A program made the translations under genes and the position numbers. Source: Phytoactinopolyspora limicola (lineage in GTDB: Bacteria > Actinomycetota > Actinomycetes > Jiangellales > Jiangellaceae). Taken from it: a stretch of 61,684 nucleotides of DNA. Below the pieces are notes generated by a model that saw nothing but the letters and a program-made list of their open reading frames with translations, searched no databases and had not been told where the DNA came from. The stretch spans positions 1 to 61,684 of the forward strand of contig NZ_JAAOEN010000024.1 of assembly GCF_011320225.1 (NCBI RefSeq). The letters run 5' to 3'. Below are positions 8,535-16,168 of this stretch, piece by piece (within the stretch, counting starts at the first letter, position 1; every line of letters starts with the position of its first letter).

Positions 8535-9089
8535 TCAGTGGGAGTAGACGGGGACGACCATGCCACGGGCCAGCGTGTGGAAGGCGAGGTTGAAGGAGAC
8601 CACCGCCGGCGTGGCGTCGTCGCCCACTCCCTCGGCCCGCAGCGACGGCACGTCGACGGCGTGGACCACGAAGAAGTAGCGGTGTGGGACGTCGCCCGCC
8701 GGTGGTGCGGCGCCGGCGTAACCATACCCGCCGGTGTCGTTGCGCACCGAGAACGAGCCGTCGGGTAGCCCGAGTCCGTCGGCTGCTCCGGCACCCCGGG
8801 GGATCTCGGTGATCCGCGCGGGTATGTCGACTACACCCCAGTGCCAGAAGCCGCTGGGGGTCGGGGCGTCCGGGTCGAAGCACGTGACGACATAGCTGAG
8901 GGTGCCTTCGGGCGCACCTGACCACCGAAGGTGCGGTGAGAGGTTCTCGCCGGTCATGCCCCAGTCGTTGAAGAGGAAGTCGTTCGCCAGTTGCTCGCCG
9001 TCCTGGACGTCGTCGCTTTCGACATGAAAACTCCCGACCTGGGGTAGTAGGGAGTAAGGATCGGGAGCGGTCGGCCGCTCGAGCGACAT
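8535..9089 (-). CDS. YbhB/YbcL-family PEBP-like protein
   Basis: 184 residues. Shows the phosphatidylethanolamine-binding/Raf-kinase-inhibitor-like fold: [40 protein letters not shown] and the conserved [25 protein letters not shown]. The FDPDAP and GxxHRY motifs form the anion-binding pocket. The physiological ligand of bacterial members is mostly unknown. There is no signal peptide, so it is cytoplasmic. It is the first gene of a minus-strand pair with YbaK and divergent from the GTPase genes; the 56-base divergent spacer must hold both promoters. Confidence 0.93.
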   Translation of the reverse strand: MSLERPTAPDPYSLLPQVGSFHVESDDVQDGEQLANDFLFNDWGMTGENLSPHLRWSGAPEGTLSYVVTCFDPDAPTPSGFWHWGVVDIPARITEIPRGAGAADGLGLPDGSFSVRNDTGGYGYAGAAPPAGDVPHRYFFVVHAVDVPSLRAEGVGDDATPAVVSFNLAFHTLARGMVVPVYSH

Positions 9090-9145
9090 GAGATCCTCCA
9101 GAGTGTTGTCGGCGTCGATAGTGACGTTAATGCAAACATGTCGGT

Positions 9146-10075
9146 GTGGCGCAACCGTCTCACGATCGCATGTATGACGCTTTGGGCGTTTTGTGTCGAT
9201 TGCTGGGCGATATGGAATTCCCCTTCGACTCCGCGAGCGCGGCGGCTACCCGGCGGACCCTGGAGGAGGCACAAGCACTGCTGGAGCACTACGTCCTGAT
9301 CCGGCCGCGCCGGGCCGACACGCCACTGCTGGTGGCGGTCTGTGGCGCCACCGGTGCCGGCAAGTCGACCTTGGTGAACTCGGCCGCTGGAGAGATCGTC
9401 ACCACTCCGGGGGTGCTCCGGCCCACCACTCGGGTCCCCGTGTTGGTGCATCACCCGTCCGACACCCCGTGGTTCCCCAGCGAGCACGTCCTCTCCGAAC
9501 AACGGTCGGCCGTCCGGGTGCCGAGGGGCGTCGTGCTGATGGACACTCCACCGCTGGCGTCGATCGCCGACACCAACCGACCGGCGGCGCCGCCGGCCAT
9601 CGCAGCCGCCGATCTCTGGATCTTCATGACCACCGCGGCGCGTTACGCCGACGCGGTGCCATGGCACGTGCTGGCCCGGGCCGCCGACCGCCGGGTTCCG
9701 ATCACCGTCGTGGTCAACCGCGTACCCACGGACGCCATGACCGAGATCCGAACCCACCTCGCCAGCCTGTTGGCTGCCCGGGGGCTCGGCTCGGCCACCC
9801 TCTTCGCGGTGGAGGAGACCACACTCGACAGCTCGGGTATGTTCCCGACACACGTCGCCGAGCCGGTCGTGCGCTGGCTGCATGAGGTCCCCGGCGAGGT
9901 CTCGGTGCGCACCGTCATGGCCCAGCGTGCGGTCGACGGCGCGATCGACCACGTGCTGGCCTTGGTGTCCCAGGCCCTGGACGAGGCCGAGGTCGACGTG
10001 TTCGGCGACGCCGAGCGGGCCGAATTGGGCGTGGCCATCGCCGACGTGCGGGCCGTGCGAGGTGCGGCCGGATGA
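9146..10075 (+). CDS. Dynamin/Era-like P-loop GTPase-fold protein
   Basis: 309 residues from GTG 9146 (ATG 9170 is a credible alternative; neither has a clear ribosome site). The Walker A/G1 loop is [15 protein letters not shown]3 reads VVLMDTPPL rather than DxxG, and G4 is VVVNRVPTD rather than NKxD, so guanine specificity is weakened. The C-terminal region is helical ([25 protein letters not shown]). It overlaps the next GTPase by four bases, so the two are probably made together and may form a heteromeric pair. I recall such tandem GTPases upstream of ssb and ettA in other actinobacteria; the role is not established. Confidence 0.82.
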   Translation: MAQPSHDRMYDALGVLCRLLGDMEFPFDSASAAATRRTLEEAQALLEHYVLIRPRRADTPLLVAVCGATGAGKSTLVNSAAGEIVTTPGVLRPTTRVPVLVHHPSDTPWFPSEHVLSEQRSAVRVPRGVVLMDTPPLASIADTNRPAAPPAIAAADLWIFMTTAARYADAVPWHVLARAADRRVPITVVVNRVPTDAMTEIRTHLASLLAARGLGSATLFAVEETTLDSSGMFPTHVAEPVVRWLHEVPGEVSVRTVMAQRAVDGAIDHVLALVSQALDEAEVDVFGDAERAELGVAIADVRAVRGAAG

Positions 10076-11577
10076 CCACCCGCCTGGCTGCACTCGCCAC
10101 CGCGCTCGACGCTGGTTCCGGGCGGTTCTTCGACCCCTCCACAACCCAGGCCCGGGCCGTCCTCGACCGGGCCGGTGCTCGCCTGGAGCATTCCCTCGAA
10201 CACACTGTCGTGGCGCTGGCCGGCGCCACCGGCAGCGGTAAGTCGTCGCTGTTCAACGCGCTGTGTGGCATGGGGATCGCCCGAGTGGGAGTGCGCCGGC
10301 CGACCACCTCACGGCCGTTGGCATGTGTCTGGGGGATCAGCGGCGCCGAGGCCCTGCTGGACTGGCTCGATGTCCCCGACGAAGGCCGGGTGTCCCGCGA
10401 GAGCGTCCTCGACTCCGGTGCGTCGGATGCGTTGGACGGGCTGGTATTGCTGGATCTGCCCGACCACGACTCCACCGAAGCCGACCACCAGCGCACGGTT
10501 GACCGTCTGGTCGATCTGGTCGACCTGTTCATCTGGGTGATGGATCCGCAGAAGTATGCCGATGAGGCTGTCCACGAGCGTTACCTCCGCGGGCTGTCGG
10601 CACACGATGACGTCACGGTCGTGGTGCTCAACCAGATCGATCGACTACGCGCCGACGACGTCGATGCCTGCCTCGCCGACCTGCGACGGTTGCTCGACGA
10701 CGACGGCCTGACCGGTGCCCGGTTGTACCCCGTGTCCGCGGTCACTGGCGCCGGCGTCGACGAGTTGCTTGAGTTGCTCCGCGACACGGTCGCCAAGCGG
10801 CTGGCCATTCGGGAACGTATCGAGGCCGACACCCGGCGCATCGCGCTGCGTATGGAACAGGTGGTCGGTTCGGCCGCTCCCGGTGAGCTCGGCCCGGGGG
10901 AACACGAGCGTCTGGTGGACGGCTTGGCCGCCGCGGCGGAGGTCGATCAACTCGCCACGGCGGCGGGCCGGATGTACCTGCGGCGTGGGCGCGCGGCCCA
11001 GCCGCCCGAACCACCCGTCATCGACGAAGCTGTGACCACCCCCGTCGTCGAGGAGTACGGTACGGCCGCGGTTGGTTCGCTGAGCGCCGGATGGGGCGGC
11101 TCGATCCGGGCCGCCGCGACCGAAGCGGCAGCCGATGTGCCGGACCAGCTGGTGCGCGAGCTGGCCGAACTCGATCTTCGTGAACGCCCGCCACGCTGGT
11201 GGCAGCTGACCGGGGCGGTGGAGTGGCTCGCGATACTGACCGGGGTGGTCGGCGGTGGGTGGGCGCTCCTCGTGGAGCTCCGCTCCCGGTTCGAGTGGGG
11301 ATGGCTGGACCGGCTGGATATCGCCGAACCCGAAGTGATCGGCAGCCCGGTGTCACTCGTGCTGCTGGTGACAGGTGGGGTGGTGGCCCTCGTCCTCGCC
11401 GTCGTGCGTTATCTGGCGGCCCGCCGTGCCCGACGTCGCCGGGCCGACGAAGCGCGGGCGGAGCTACGAGCGGTGGTGGACCGCGTCGCTACCAACGTGG
11501 TGGAGAAGCCGGTGGGCGCCGAGCTTGATCGTTACCGGACCTTCCGGGAGGCGTTGGCTGACGCGGCCGCCGACTAA
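10072..11577 (+). CDS. Membrane-anchored GTPase
   Basis: 501 residues. N-terminal GTPase domain with G1 LAGATGSGKSSLFNA, G3 LLDLPDHDS and G4 VVLNQIDRL, followed by the typical VSAVTGAGVDELLELL (G5 region). Two transmembrane helices lie near residues 382-403 and 426-448, separated by a short loop containing a basic-acidic stretch; the C-terminal tail after the second helix ([16 protein letters not shown]) is probably cytoplasmic and helical. This GTPase-plus-hairpin layout resembles YfjP/dynamin-like proteins. ATG 10072 overlaps the previous gene. A 98-base palindrome starts six bases after its stop. Confidence 0.87.
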   Translation: MTTRLAALATALDAGSGRFFDPSTTQARAVLDRAGARLEHSLEHTVVALAGATGSGKSSLFNALCGMGIARVGVRRPTTSRPLACVWGISGAEALLDWLDVPDEGRVSRESVLDSGASDALDGLVLLDLPDHDSTEADHQRTVDRLVDLVDLFIWVMDPQKYADEAVHERYLRGLSAHDDVTVVVLNQIDRLRADDVDACLADLRRLLDDDGLTGARLYPVSAVTGAGVDELLELLRDTVAKRLAIRERIEADTRRIALRMEQVVGSAAPGELGPGEHERLVDGLAAAAEVDQLATAAGRMYLRRGRAAQPPEPPVIDEAVTTPVVEEYGTAAVGSLSAGWGGSIRAAATEAAADVPDQLVRELAELDLRERPPRWWQLTGAVEWLAILTGVVGGGWALLVELRSRFEWGWLDRLDIAEPEVIGSPVSLVLLVTGGVVALVLAVVRYLAARRARRRRADEARAELRAVVDRVATNVVEKPVGAELDRYRTFREALADAAAD

Positions 11578-11582
11578 CCTCC

Positions 11583-11680
11583 CCTTCCCTCCTCCTCCCC
11601 TTCCGGTGATCATTGGCTTTTGACTACCGGATCCGGTAGTCAAAAGCCAATGATCACCGGAAGGGGAGGAGGAGGGAAGG
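11583..11680. repeat. 98-bp perfect palindrome, family A copy 1
   Basis: Arms 11583-11631 and 11632-11680 are exact reverse complements (49 bp each), centred on GGATCC. The core half reads GTGATCATTGGCTTTTGAC then TACCGGA; the outer part is a pyrimidine/purine tract. It lies directly after the GTPase stop and before the ssb promoter. The same core recurs at 30463-30534 with one base pair changed in both arms. It could act as a terminator or cruciform, and it is a mobile-type repeat (REP/MITE-like) rather than a chance hairpin. Confidence 0.9.
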
Positions 11681-11722
11681 TTGTCCACAGGTCATGGCGG
11701 GAGTCGTGGCAGGTTATCCACA
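11681..11722 (+). promoter_or_regulatory. Two DnaA-box sequences upstream of ssb
   Basis: TTGTCCACA at 11681-11689 (the form preferred in high-GC actinobacteria) and TTATCCACA at 11714-11722 (the E. coli consensus), both on the plus strand with starts 33 bases apart, about three helical turns. They lie between the family A palindrome and the ssb start at 11807. Exact matches in a short non-coding leader suggest DnaA control of ssb, but no binding is shown. Confidence 0.55.
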
Positions 11723-11806
11723 ACCGTCGATCGGGGTCTTCCGGTGCGCGGTCGGATCGGGGAGTGTCGAAGCAGTCATCTCCAAGACGAGTACAGGAGG
11801 TACTGG

Positions 11807-12448
11807 ATGACTGCCGCAACACTGACCGTCACCGGGAATGTCGCCAGCGAGGTCGTGCGTGAGGAGAAGCGTGACACCAAGGAGCCTTGGACCCATTTCC
11901 GGATGGCGTGTAATGAACGCCGGTATGACGCCCAGGCCGGGTCGTGGGTGGACGGCGAGCCGTCCTTCTACACCGTCGTCTGCTGGCAATCTCAGTTGGC
12001 CAAGAACATCTGCCTATCGCTGAAGAAGGGCGACCCGGTCGTCGTCCATGGAAAGGTCCGGGTCCGGGAGTGGCGTGACAACAAGAACGTGCAACGGTTC
12101 AGTGCGGAGATCACGGCGAGCTCCATCGGGCATGATCTGTTCCGGGGTACGTCCACGTTCCAGCGGAACACCCGGGTGTCACAGGTAACGCCGGACAGCG
12201 CCGAGGTCATGGAGAAGCTGGCGCCGTACGTGTCCGAGAGCGACGGCGTCGACCAAGCGTCGGGTGAGGTCATTCCTGGTGACGGCGACGCCGTGCCGTG
12301 GCCTTCGACGCCGCCGGAGCCACCGGCGGCGCGGACGATGGAAGTCGGCTCGGGGCCGGGTACCGCCGTCGCCGGCGACGAATCCGATGATGACGACGAC
12401 AACCAGGACGAAGCTGGCAACCTGGCCGAGGTGGGCCTGGCGGCTTGA
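11807..12448 (+). CDS. ssb: Single-stranded DNA-binding protein (second, SsbB-type paralog)
   Basis: 213 residues; ATG 11807 has ACAGGAGG seven bases upstream, which excludes longer starts. The OB fold is clear: TLTVTGNVASEVVREEK, THFRMACNERRYDAQAGSWVDGEPSFYTVVCW, LSLKKGDPVVVHGKVRVREW and FSAEITASSIGHDLFRGTS. The tail is long and acidic (DESDDDDDNQDEAG) but ends AEVGLAA, not the DDxxPF tip that recruits repair partners, so this is probably the accessory SSB rather than the replicative one. The position before ettA matches Rv2478c/Rv2477c of M. tuberculosis as I recall it. Expression may be tied to DnaA (boxes upstream). Confidence 0.9.
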   Translation: MTAATLTVTGNVASEVVREEKRDTKEPWTHFRMACNERRYDAQAGSWVDGEPSFYTVVCWQSQLAKNICLSLKKGDPVVVHGKVRVREWRDNKNVQRFSAEITASSIGHDLFRGTSTFQRNTRVSQVTPDSAEVMEKLAPYVSESDGVDQASGEVIPGDGDAVPWPSTPPEPPAARTMEVGSGPGTAVAGDESDDDDDNQDEAGNLAEVGLAA

Positions 12449-12459
12449 GCGGCGGTACC

Positions 12460-12497
12460 CGTTTGGTGGCTCCGGGCTGCTCCGGAGCCACCAAACG
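12460..12497 (+). terminator. Hairpin after ssb
   Basis: Arms 12460-12475 and 12482-12497 are perfect 16-bp complements (CGTTTGGTGGCTCCGG) with a six-base loop. There is no T-tract. It begins 11 bases after the ssb stop and probably limits read-through into ettA. Confidence 0.6.
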
Positions 12498-12558
12498 TCA
12501 CGAGCTGGGGCATGCCGTTTAAGGATTCGCCGTCGGAGGCCGTAGGCTGGGGAGCGCT

Positions 12559-14235
12559 ATGGCGGAATTCATCTACGTGATGCGCAAGGCGCGCAAGGCG
12601 CACGGCGACAAAGTCATCCTCGACGACGTCACGCTCGCGTTCCTTCCAGGGGCGAAGATCGGTGTTGTCGGCCCGAACGGGGCCGGTAAATCGAGCGTGC
12701 TGAAGATCATGGCCGGCGTCGACCAGCCGTCCAACGGCGAGGCCTACCTCACTCCCGGTTACACGGTCGGCTTCCTTGCTCAGGAGCCAGCCCTGAACGA
12801 GGAGAAGACGGTCCTCGGCAACGTCGAGGAAGGTGTGGCCGAGACGAAGGCGATGCTCGACCGGTTCAACGAGATCGCCGAGAAGATGGCGACCGACTAC
12901 TCCGATCAACTGCTCGACGAGATGGGCAAACTCCAGGAACAGCTGGACCATCGCAACGCCTGGGACCTGGACTCCCAGCTCGAACAGGCCATGGACGCAT
13001 TGCGGTGCCCACCTCCGGACGCGGATGTCAGCGTGCTCTCCGGTGGTGAACGGCGCCGCGTCGCACTGTGCCGGCTCCTGCTGGAGCAGCCCGACCTGTT
13101 GCTGCTCGACGAACCCACCAACCACCTGGACGCGGAGAGCGTGCAGTGGTTGGAGCAGCATCTCGAGAAGTACCCAGGCACGGTTGTGGCGGTCACCCAC
13201 GACCGCTACTTCCTCGACCACGTGGCCGAGTGGATCGCCGAGGTAGACCGCGGCCGAGTCCACGGCTATCAGGGCAACTACACGACGTACCTGGAGAACA
13301 AGCAGGCTCGGCTGAAGGTCGAGGGGCAAAAAGACGCCAAGCGGCAGAAGCGGTTGAAAGACGAGCTCGACTGGGTCCGGTCCAACGCTCGTGGCCGGCA
13401 GACCAAGCAGCGTGCTCGACTGGGCCGCTACGAGGAGATGGCGGCCGAGGCGGACAAGGCCCGCAAGCTCGATTTCGACGAGATCCAGATCCCGCCGGGG
13501 CCGCGGCTTGGCAACGTCATCGTCGAAGCCGAAGGGTTGGGCAAGGGGTTCGAGGACCGCACCCTGATGAAAGACCTGTCTTTCTCGCTGCCCCGCAACG
13601 GCATCGTCGGCATCATTGGTCCCAACGGTGTCGGTAAGACGACGCTGTTCAAGATGATCGTCGGTGACGAGTCGCCGGATGCCGGTACGTTGCGGATCGG
13701 TGACACGGTTAAATTGTCCTACGTCGACCAGTCGAGGGCGGGGATCGACTCCGCTAAGACGGTGTGGGAGGTCGTCTCCGACGGCCTGGATCACATCAAG
13801 GTGGGCCAGGTCGAGATGCCTAGCCGGGCCTACATCGCCGCCTTCGGGTTCAAAGGTCCCGACCAACAGAAGCCATCCGGGGTGCTGTCCGGTGGCGAGC
13901 GCAACCGGCTCAACCTCGCACTGACCCTCAAGCAGGGCGGAAACCTCATCTTGCTGGATGAGCCCACCAACGACCTGGACGTCGAGACGTTGCAGTCGTT
14001 GGAGAACGCCCTGCTGGAGTTTCCTGGTTGCGCCGTGATCACCTCACACGACCGCTGGTTCCTGGACCGGGTGGCCACCCACATCCTCGCGTGGGAAGGT
14101 GACGCGGAAGATCCGGCCAAATGGTTCTGGTTCGAGGGCAACTTCGACGCGTACGAGAAGAACAAGATCGAGCGGCTGGGAGCTGAGGCGGCGCGCCCGC
14201 ATCGGGTCACTTACCGCAAGCTCACCCGCGACTGA
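12559..14235 (+). CDS. ettA: Energy-dependent translational throttle protein EttA (ABC-F)
   Basis: 558 residues, the usual EttA length. Two ABC domains in one chain without membrane helices: domain 1 with GPNGAGKSS, LSGGERRRVALC and LLLLDEPTNHLDAES; domain 2 with GPNGVGKTT, LSGGERNRLNLAL and LILLDEPTNDLDVET. The linker between them is basic and helical (QKRLKDELDWVRSNARGRQTKQRAR), the P-site tRNA interaction region. EttA binds the ribosomal E site and gates the first peptide bonds according to ATP/ADP. Start ATG 12559 gives MAEFIYVM, as in family members. A strong terminator follows at 14320. Confidence 0.96.
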   Translation: MAEFIYVMRKARKAHGDKVILDDVTLAFLPGAKIGVVGPNGAGKSSVLKIMAGVDQPSNGEAYLTPGYTVGFLAQEPALNEEKTVLGNVEEGVAETKAMLDRFNEIAEKMATDYSDQLLDEMGKLQEQLDHRNAWDLDSQLEQAMDALRCPPPDADVSVLSGGERRRVALCRLLLEQPDLLLLDEPTNHLDAESVQWLEQHLEKYPGTVVAVTHDRYFLDHVAEWIAEVDRGRVHGYQGNYTTYLENKQARLKVEGQKDAKRQKRLKDELDWVRSNARGRQTKQRARLGRYEEMAAEADKARKLDFDEIQIPPGPRLGNVIVEAEGLGKGFEDRTLMKDLSFSLPRNGIVGIIGPNGVGKTTLFKMIVGDESPDAGTLRIGDTVKLSYVDQSRAGIDSAKTVWEVVSDGLDHIKVGQVEMPSRAYIAAFGFKGPDQQKPSGVLSGGERNRLNLALTLKQGGNLILLDEPTNDLDVETLQSLENALLEFPGCAVITSHDRWFLDRVATHILAWEGDAEDPAKWFWFEGNFDAYEKNKIERLGAEAARPHRVTYRKLTRD

Positions 14236-14319
14236 AACAACAGGCGGGCTTACCGGCCATCTCGGCCGCGGGCCGGTCGCCGGCAACCGCCGTCCTGTAG
14301 CCGTCGCGCCGTCATCGAA

Positions 14320-14360
14320 GGTCGGCCCCGGGTCTCGTCCCGGGGCCGGCCTTCTTTTTG
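14320..14360 (+). terminator. Rho-independent terminator after ettA
   Basis: GC-rich stem GGCCCCGGG (14324-14332) with CCCGGGGCC (14339-14347), loop TCTCGT, extended by outer pairs to about 14320 and 14351, followed by CTTCTTTTTG. This is the clearest T-tract terminator in the window. It separates ettA from the operon that starts at 14876. Confidence 0.85.
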
Positions 14361-14532
14361 CGCCCAAGGTCCCGCGCCAGAACCCCCGGCGGGGAGCGAT
14401 GACGGCCGCCCGTGACCGGTCCGGCAACCTCAACCAAGGACCCTCTCACCGCGGTTGTGCGTCGACTGAGGAGAACGCGGTCTAGCGCTGTGCCCGGCGC
14501 CAGGATCAACGCGCCCGGCGCGTCGGCCGCCA

Positions 14533-14652
14533 GTGATCGTTAGCGGATTTCCGCCCCCGGGCCCGGTGATCGTTGCCGGATTCGCGTCGCGATAGCGACC
14601 GAAATCCGGCAACGATCACCGGTGAGGAGGGCGGAAATCCGCTAACGATCAC
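14533..14652. repeat. Nested palindromes, family C
   Basis: Outer arms of 24 bp (14533-14556 and 14629-14652; GTGATCGTTAGCGG then ATTTCCGCCC) enclose a second hairpin with 18-bp arms (14565-14582 and 14603-14620; GGTGATCGTTGCCGG). Both are perfect and both open with GTGATCGTT, so the inner hairpin looks like a diverged copy inserted in the outer one. The rest of the 14236-14875 gap holds the ettA terminator, a half copy of family E at 14679 and the promoter of the next operon; no gene or tRNA is seen. Confidence 0.85.
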
Positions 14653-14678
14653 GGCGGCTTAGAGCCCGGATCCGGCGC

Positions 14679-14705
14679 TTAACGCCATGTGGCGGTAGCG
14701 AAGTG
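14679..14705 (+). repeat. Half copy of palindrome family E
   Basis: TTAACGCCATGTGGCGGTAG followed by CGAAGTG matches, with four differences in 27, the right arm of the hairpin at 54203-54228. Only one arm is present here, so this is a decayed or partial copy. Confidence 0.55.
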
Positions 14706-14760
14706 CGGGGCACACCAGGCGATCCGGTTGGTCCGGAGGGCACCTGTCGCTGCGCAGCGG

Positions 14761-14811
14761 TTGACAAATGATGGAGATGTTTATTCAATATGCCTGACTG
14801 TCGACAAATGA
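14761..14811 (+). promoter_or_regulatory. Promoter and direct repeats of the carbohydrate operon
   Basis: A consensus -35 TTGACA (14761-14766) is followed after 17 bases by TTCAAT (14784-14789), four of six matches to the -10. The nonamer GACAAATGA occurs at 14763-14771, overlapping the -35, and again at 14803-14811, exactly 40 bases later. Two identical sites on the same face of the helix around a promoter suggest an operator pair, perhaps for the IclR-type regulator encoded in the operon. Confidence 0.5.
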
Positions 14812-14875
14812 AAGTCTCTAACGCTCAGTGAAAGTCACCGGGATGTCGACCATCAACCGGAAGGACGGATACAGC

Positions 14876-16168
14876 GTGGTGAAGACGAGAAGCAGGACCT
14901 GGATGGTGGCCGCCCTTGCCGCGGTACTCGCGGCGGGATGTGGCGGCAGCGGGGGAGGATCGGGCGACGCCGACGCCGACGCCGACGCCGTGACCACGAT
15001 CCGGGTGCCCAGCTGGTGGTTCGGTGAGCCCGGCAACCGTGACTGGCTGAACGCCGCGATCGAGGCCTTCGAGGCGGAGAACTCCGACGTCAAGGTCGAG
15101 GGTTACGAGTTGGCCTTCGGTGACTACACCGACCAGGTCCTCACCGAGGTGTCGGCTGGTGATCCGCCGGACGTGCTGCACCTGACCCTGACGAACATCG
15201 GCGACTTTCGACGGATCGGAGCCCTGGCTCCGCTCGACGAGTATCTCGCCGAGAGCGACATCGACGAGCAGACCTACGTGCCAGCCCAGTGGGAAGAACC
15301 GCTCACCGTCGATGGCACCACCTATGGCGTCATTCAGATGATCGCCAACTACACACCGTTCTACAACGTAGACATGTTGGCCGAGAAAGGTTATGACGAG
15401 TTCCCGGCCGACCCGGAGAGCTTCTACGCGATGGTCGAGGACATCGCCGATCCTCCCGAGCAGTACGGATACGCGGCGATGCTGCGGCCCGGATCGGCTC
15501 AGCAGACCTACCTCGACATCGCCCAGTGGGTGATCGCCAATGGCGGCCGGCTCGCCCGGGACGGTGAGGTCACCATCGATGCGCCGGAGAACGTCGAGGC
15601 ACTCGAAGATCTGCGGGCACTGTATGAAGGCGGCGGAATGCCGCTCGACGTCGACAAGTCCACCTACCGGCAGATGTGGTGGGAGGGCAAGATCGGCGTC
15701 ATCTTCGACGGCTCCTGGATGATGGGTTTCGCCGAGGACAACAATCCGGACATCGTCGATCGGCTCGATACCGCGTACCTGCCCTGGCCAGGGCAGGCCA
15801 CCGCGTCGACCTACCAGCTCTGGGCGGTCTCCGAGGCGAGCCCGAACAAGGAGGAAGCCTTCCGGTTCATCGCGTTCCTCCAGAGCCAGGAGTGGCAGAA
15901 GGAGATGATCGAGACTACTCGTGCGGTGTCTCCACGCACTGACGCGATGCCCGAGGGATTCCTCGACGAGAACCCGTGGTTCGAGATCTTCGACGAAGCC
16001 GCCCGCGAATTCTCGGTCCCGATCATGCCGCCGGAGCTGCTGGACCATGGCAACGAGGTGATCCGCATCGTCACCGGCGCATTCGAGGCTGCCTTGTACC
16101 GGGGGACCCCGGTGGCCGACGCGCTGGCTACCGCCCAAGCTGAGGTAGAGGCCGTTGTCGGCGACTGA
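14876..16168 (+). CDS. Sugar ABC transporter substrate-binding lipoprotein (SBP family 1)
   Basis: The start is placed at GTG 14876 (14879 equally possible) because GGAAGGA lies ten bases upstream and the lipoprotein signal (SRTWMVAALAAVLAAGC) then sits at the N-terminus; a GTG at 14828 is in frame but less likely. About 430 residues. Typical family 1 features: IEAFEAENSDVKVEGYE, DYTDQVLTEVSAGDPPDVLHL, and late aromatic-rich segments (YRQMWWEGKIGVIFDGSWMMG) that line the ligand cleft. An Asp-Ala repeat (GDADADADA) forms the linker after the Cys. It delivers a carbohydrate-like ligand to the permeases encoded next. Confidence 0.93.
   Translation: MVKTRSRTWMVAALAAVLAAGCGGSGGGSGDADADADAVTTIRVPSWWFGEPGNRDWLNAAIEAFEAENSDVKVEGYELAFGDYTDQVLTEVSAGDPPDVLHLTLTNIGDFRRIGALAPLDEYLAESDIDEQTYVPAQWEEPLTVDGTTYGVIQMIANYTPFYNVDMLAEKGYDEFPADPESFYAMVEDIADPPEQYGYAAMLRPGSAQQTYLDIAQWVIANGGRLARDGEVTIDAPENVEALEDLRALYEGGGMPLDVDKSTYRQMWWEGKIGVIFDGSWMMGFAEDNNPDIVDRLDTAYLPWPGQATASTYQLWAVSEASPNKEEAFRFIAFLQSQEWQKEMIETTRAVSPRTDAMPEGFLDENPWFEIFDEAAREFSVPIMPPELLDHGNEVIRIVTGAFEAALYRGTPVADALATAQAEVEAVVGD

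Noticed and set aside
14400-14520. Possible tRNA or small RNA after ettA
   Set aside because: No cloverleaf with anticodon and T-loop could be drawn; the region is a terminator tail and spacer.
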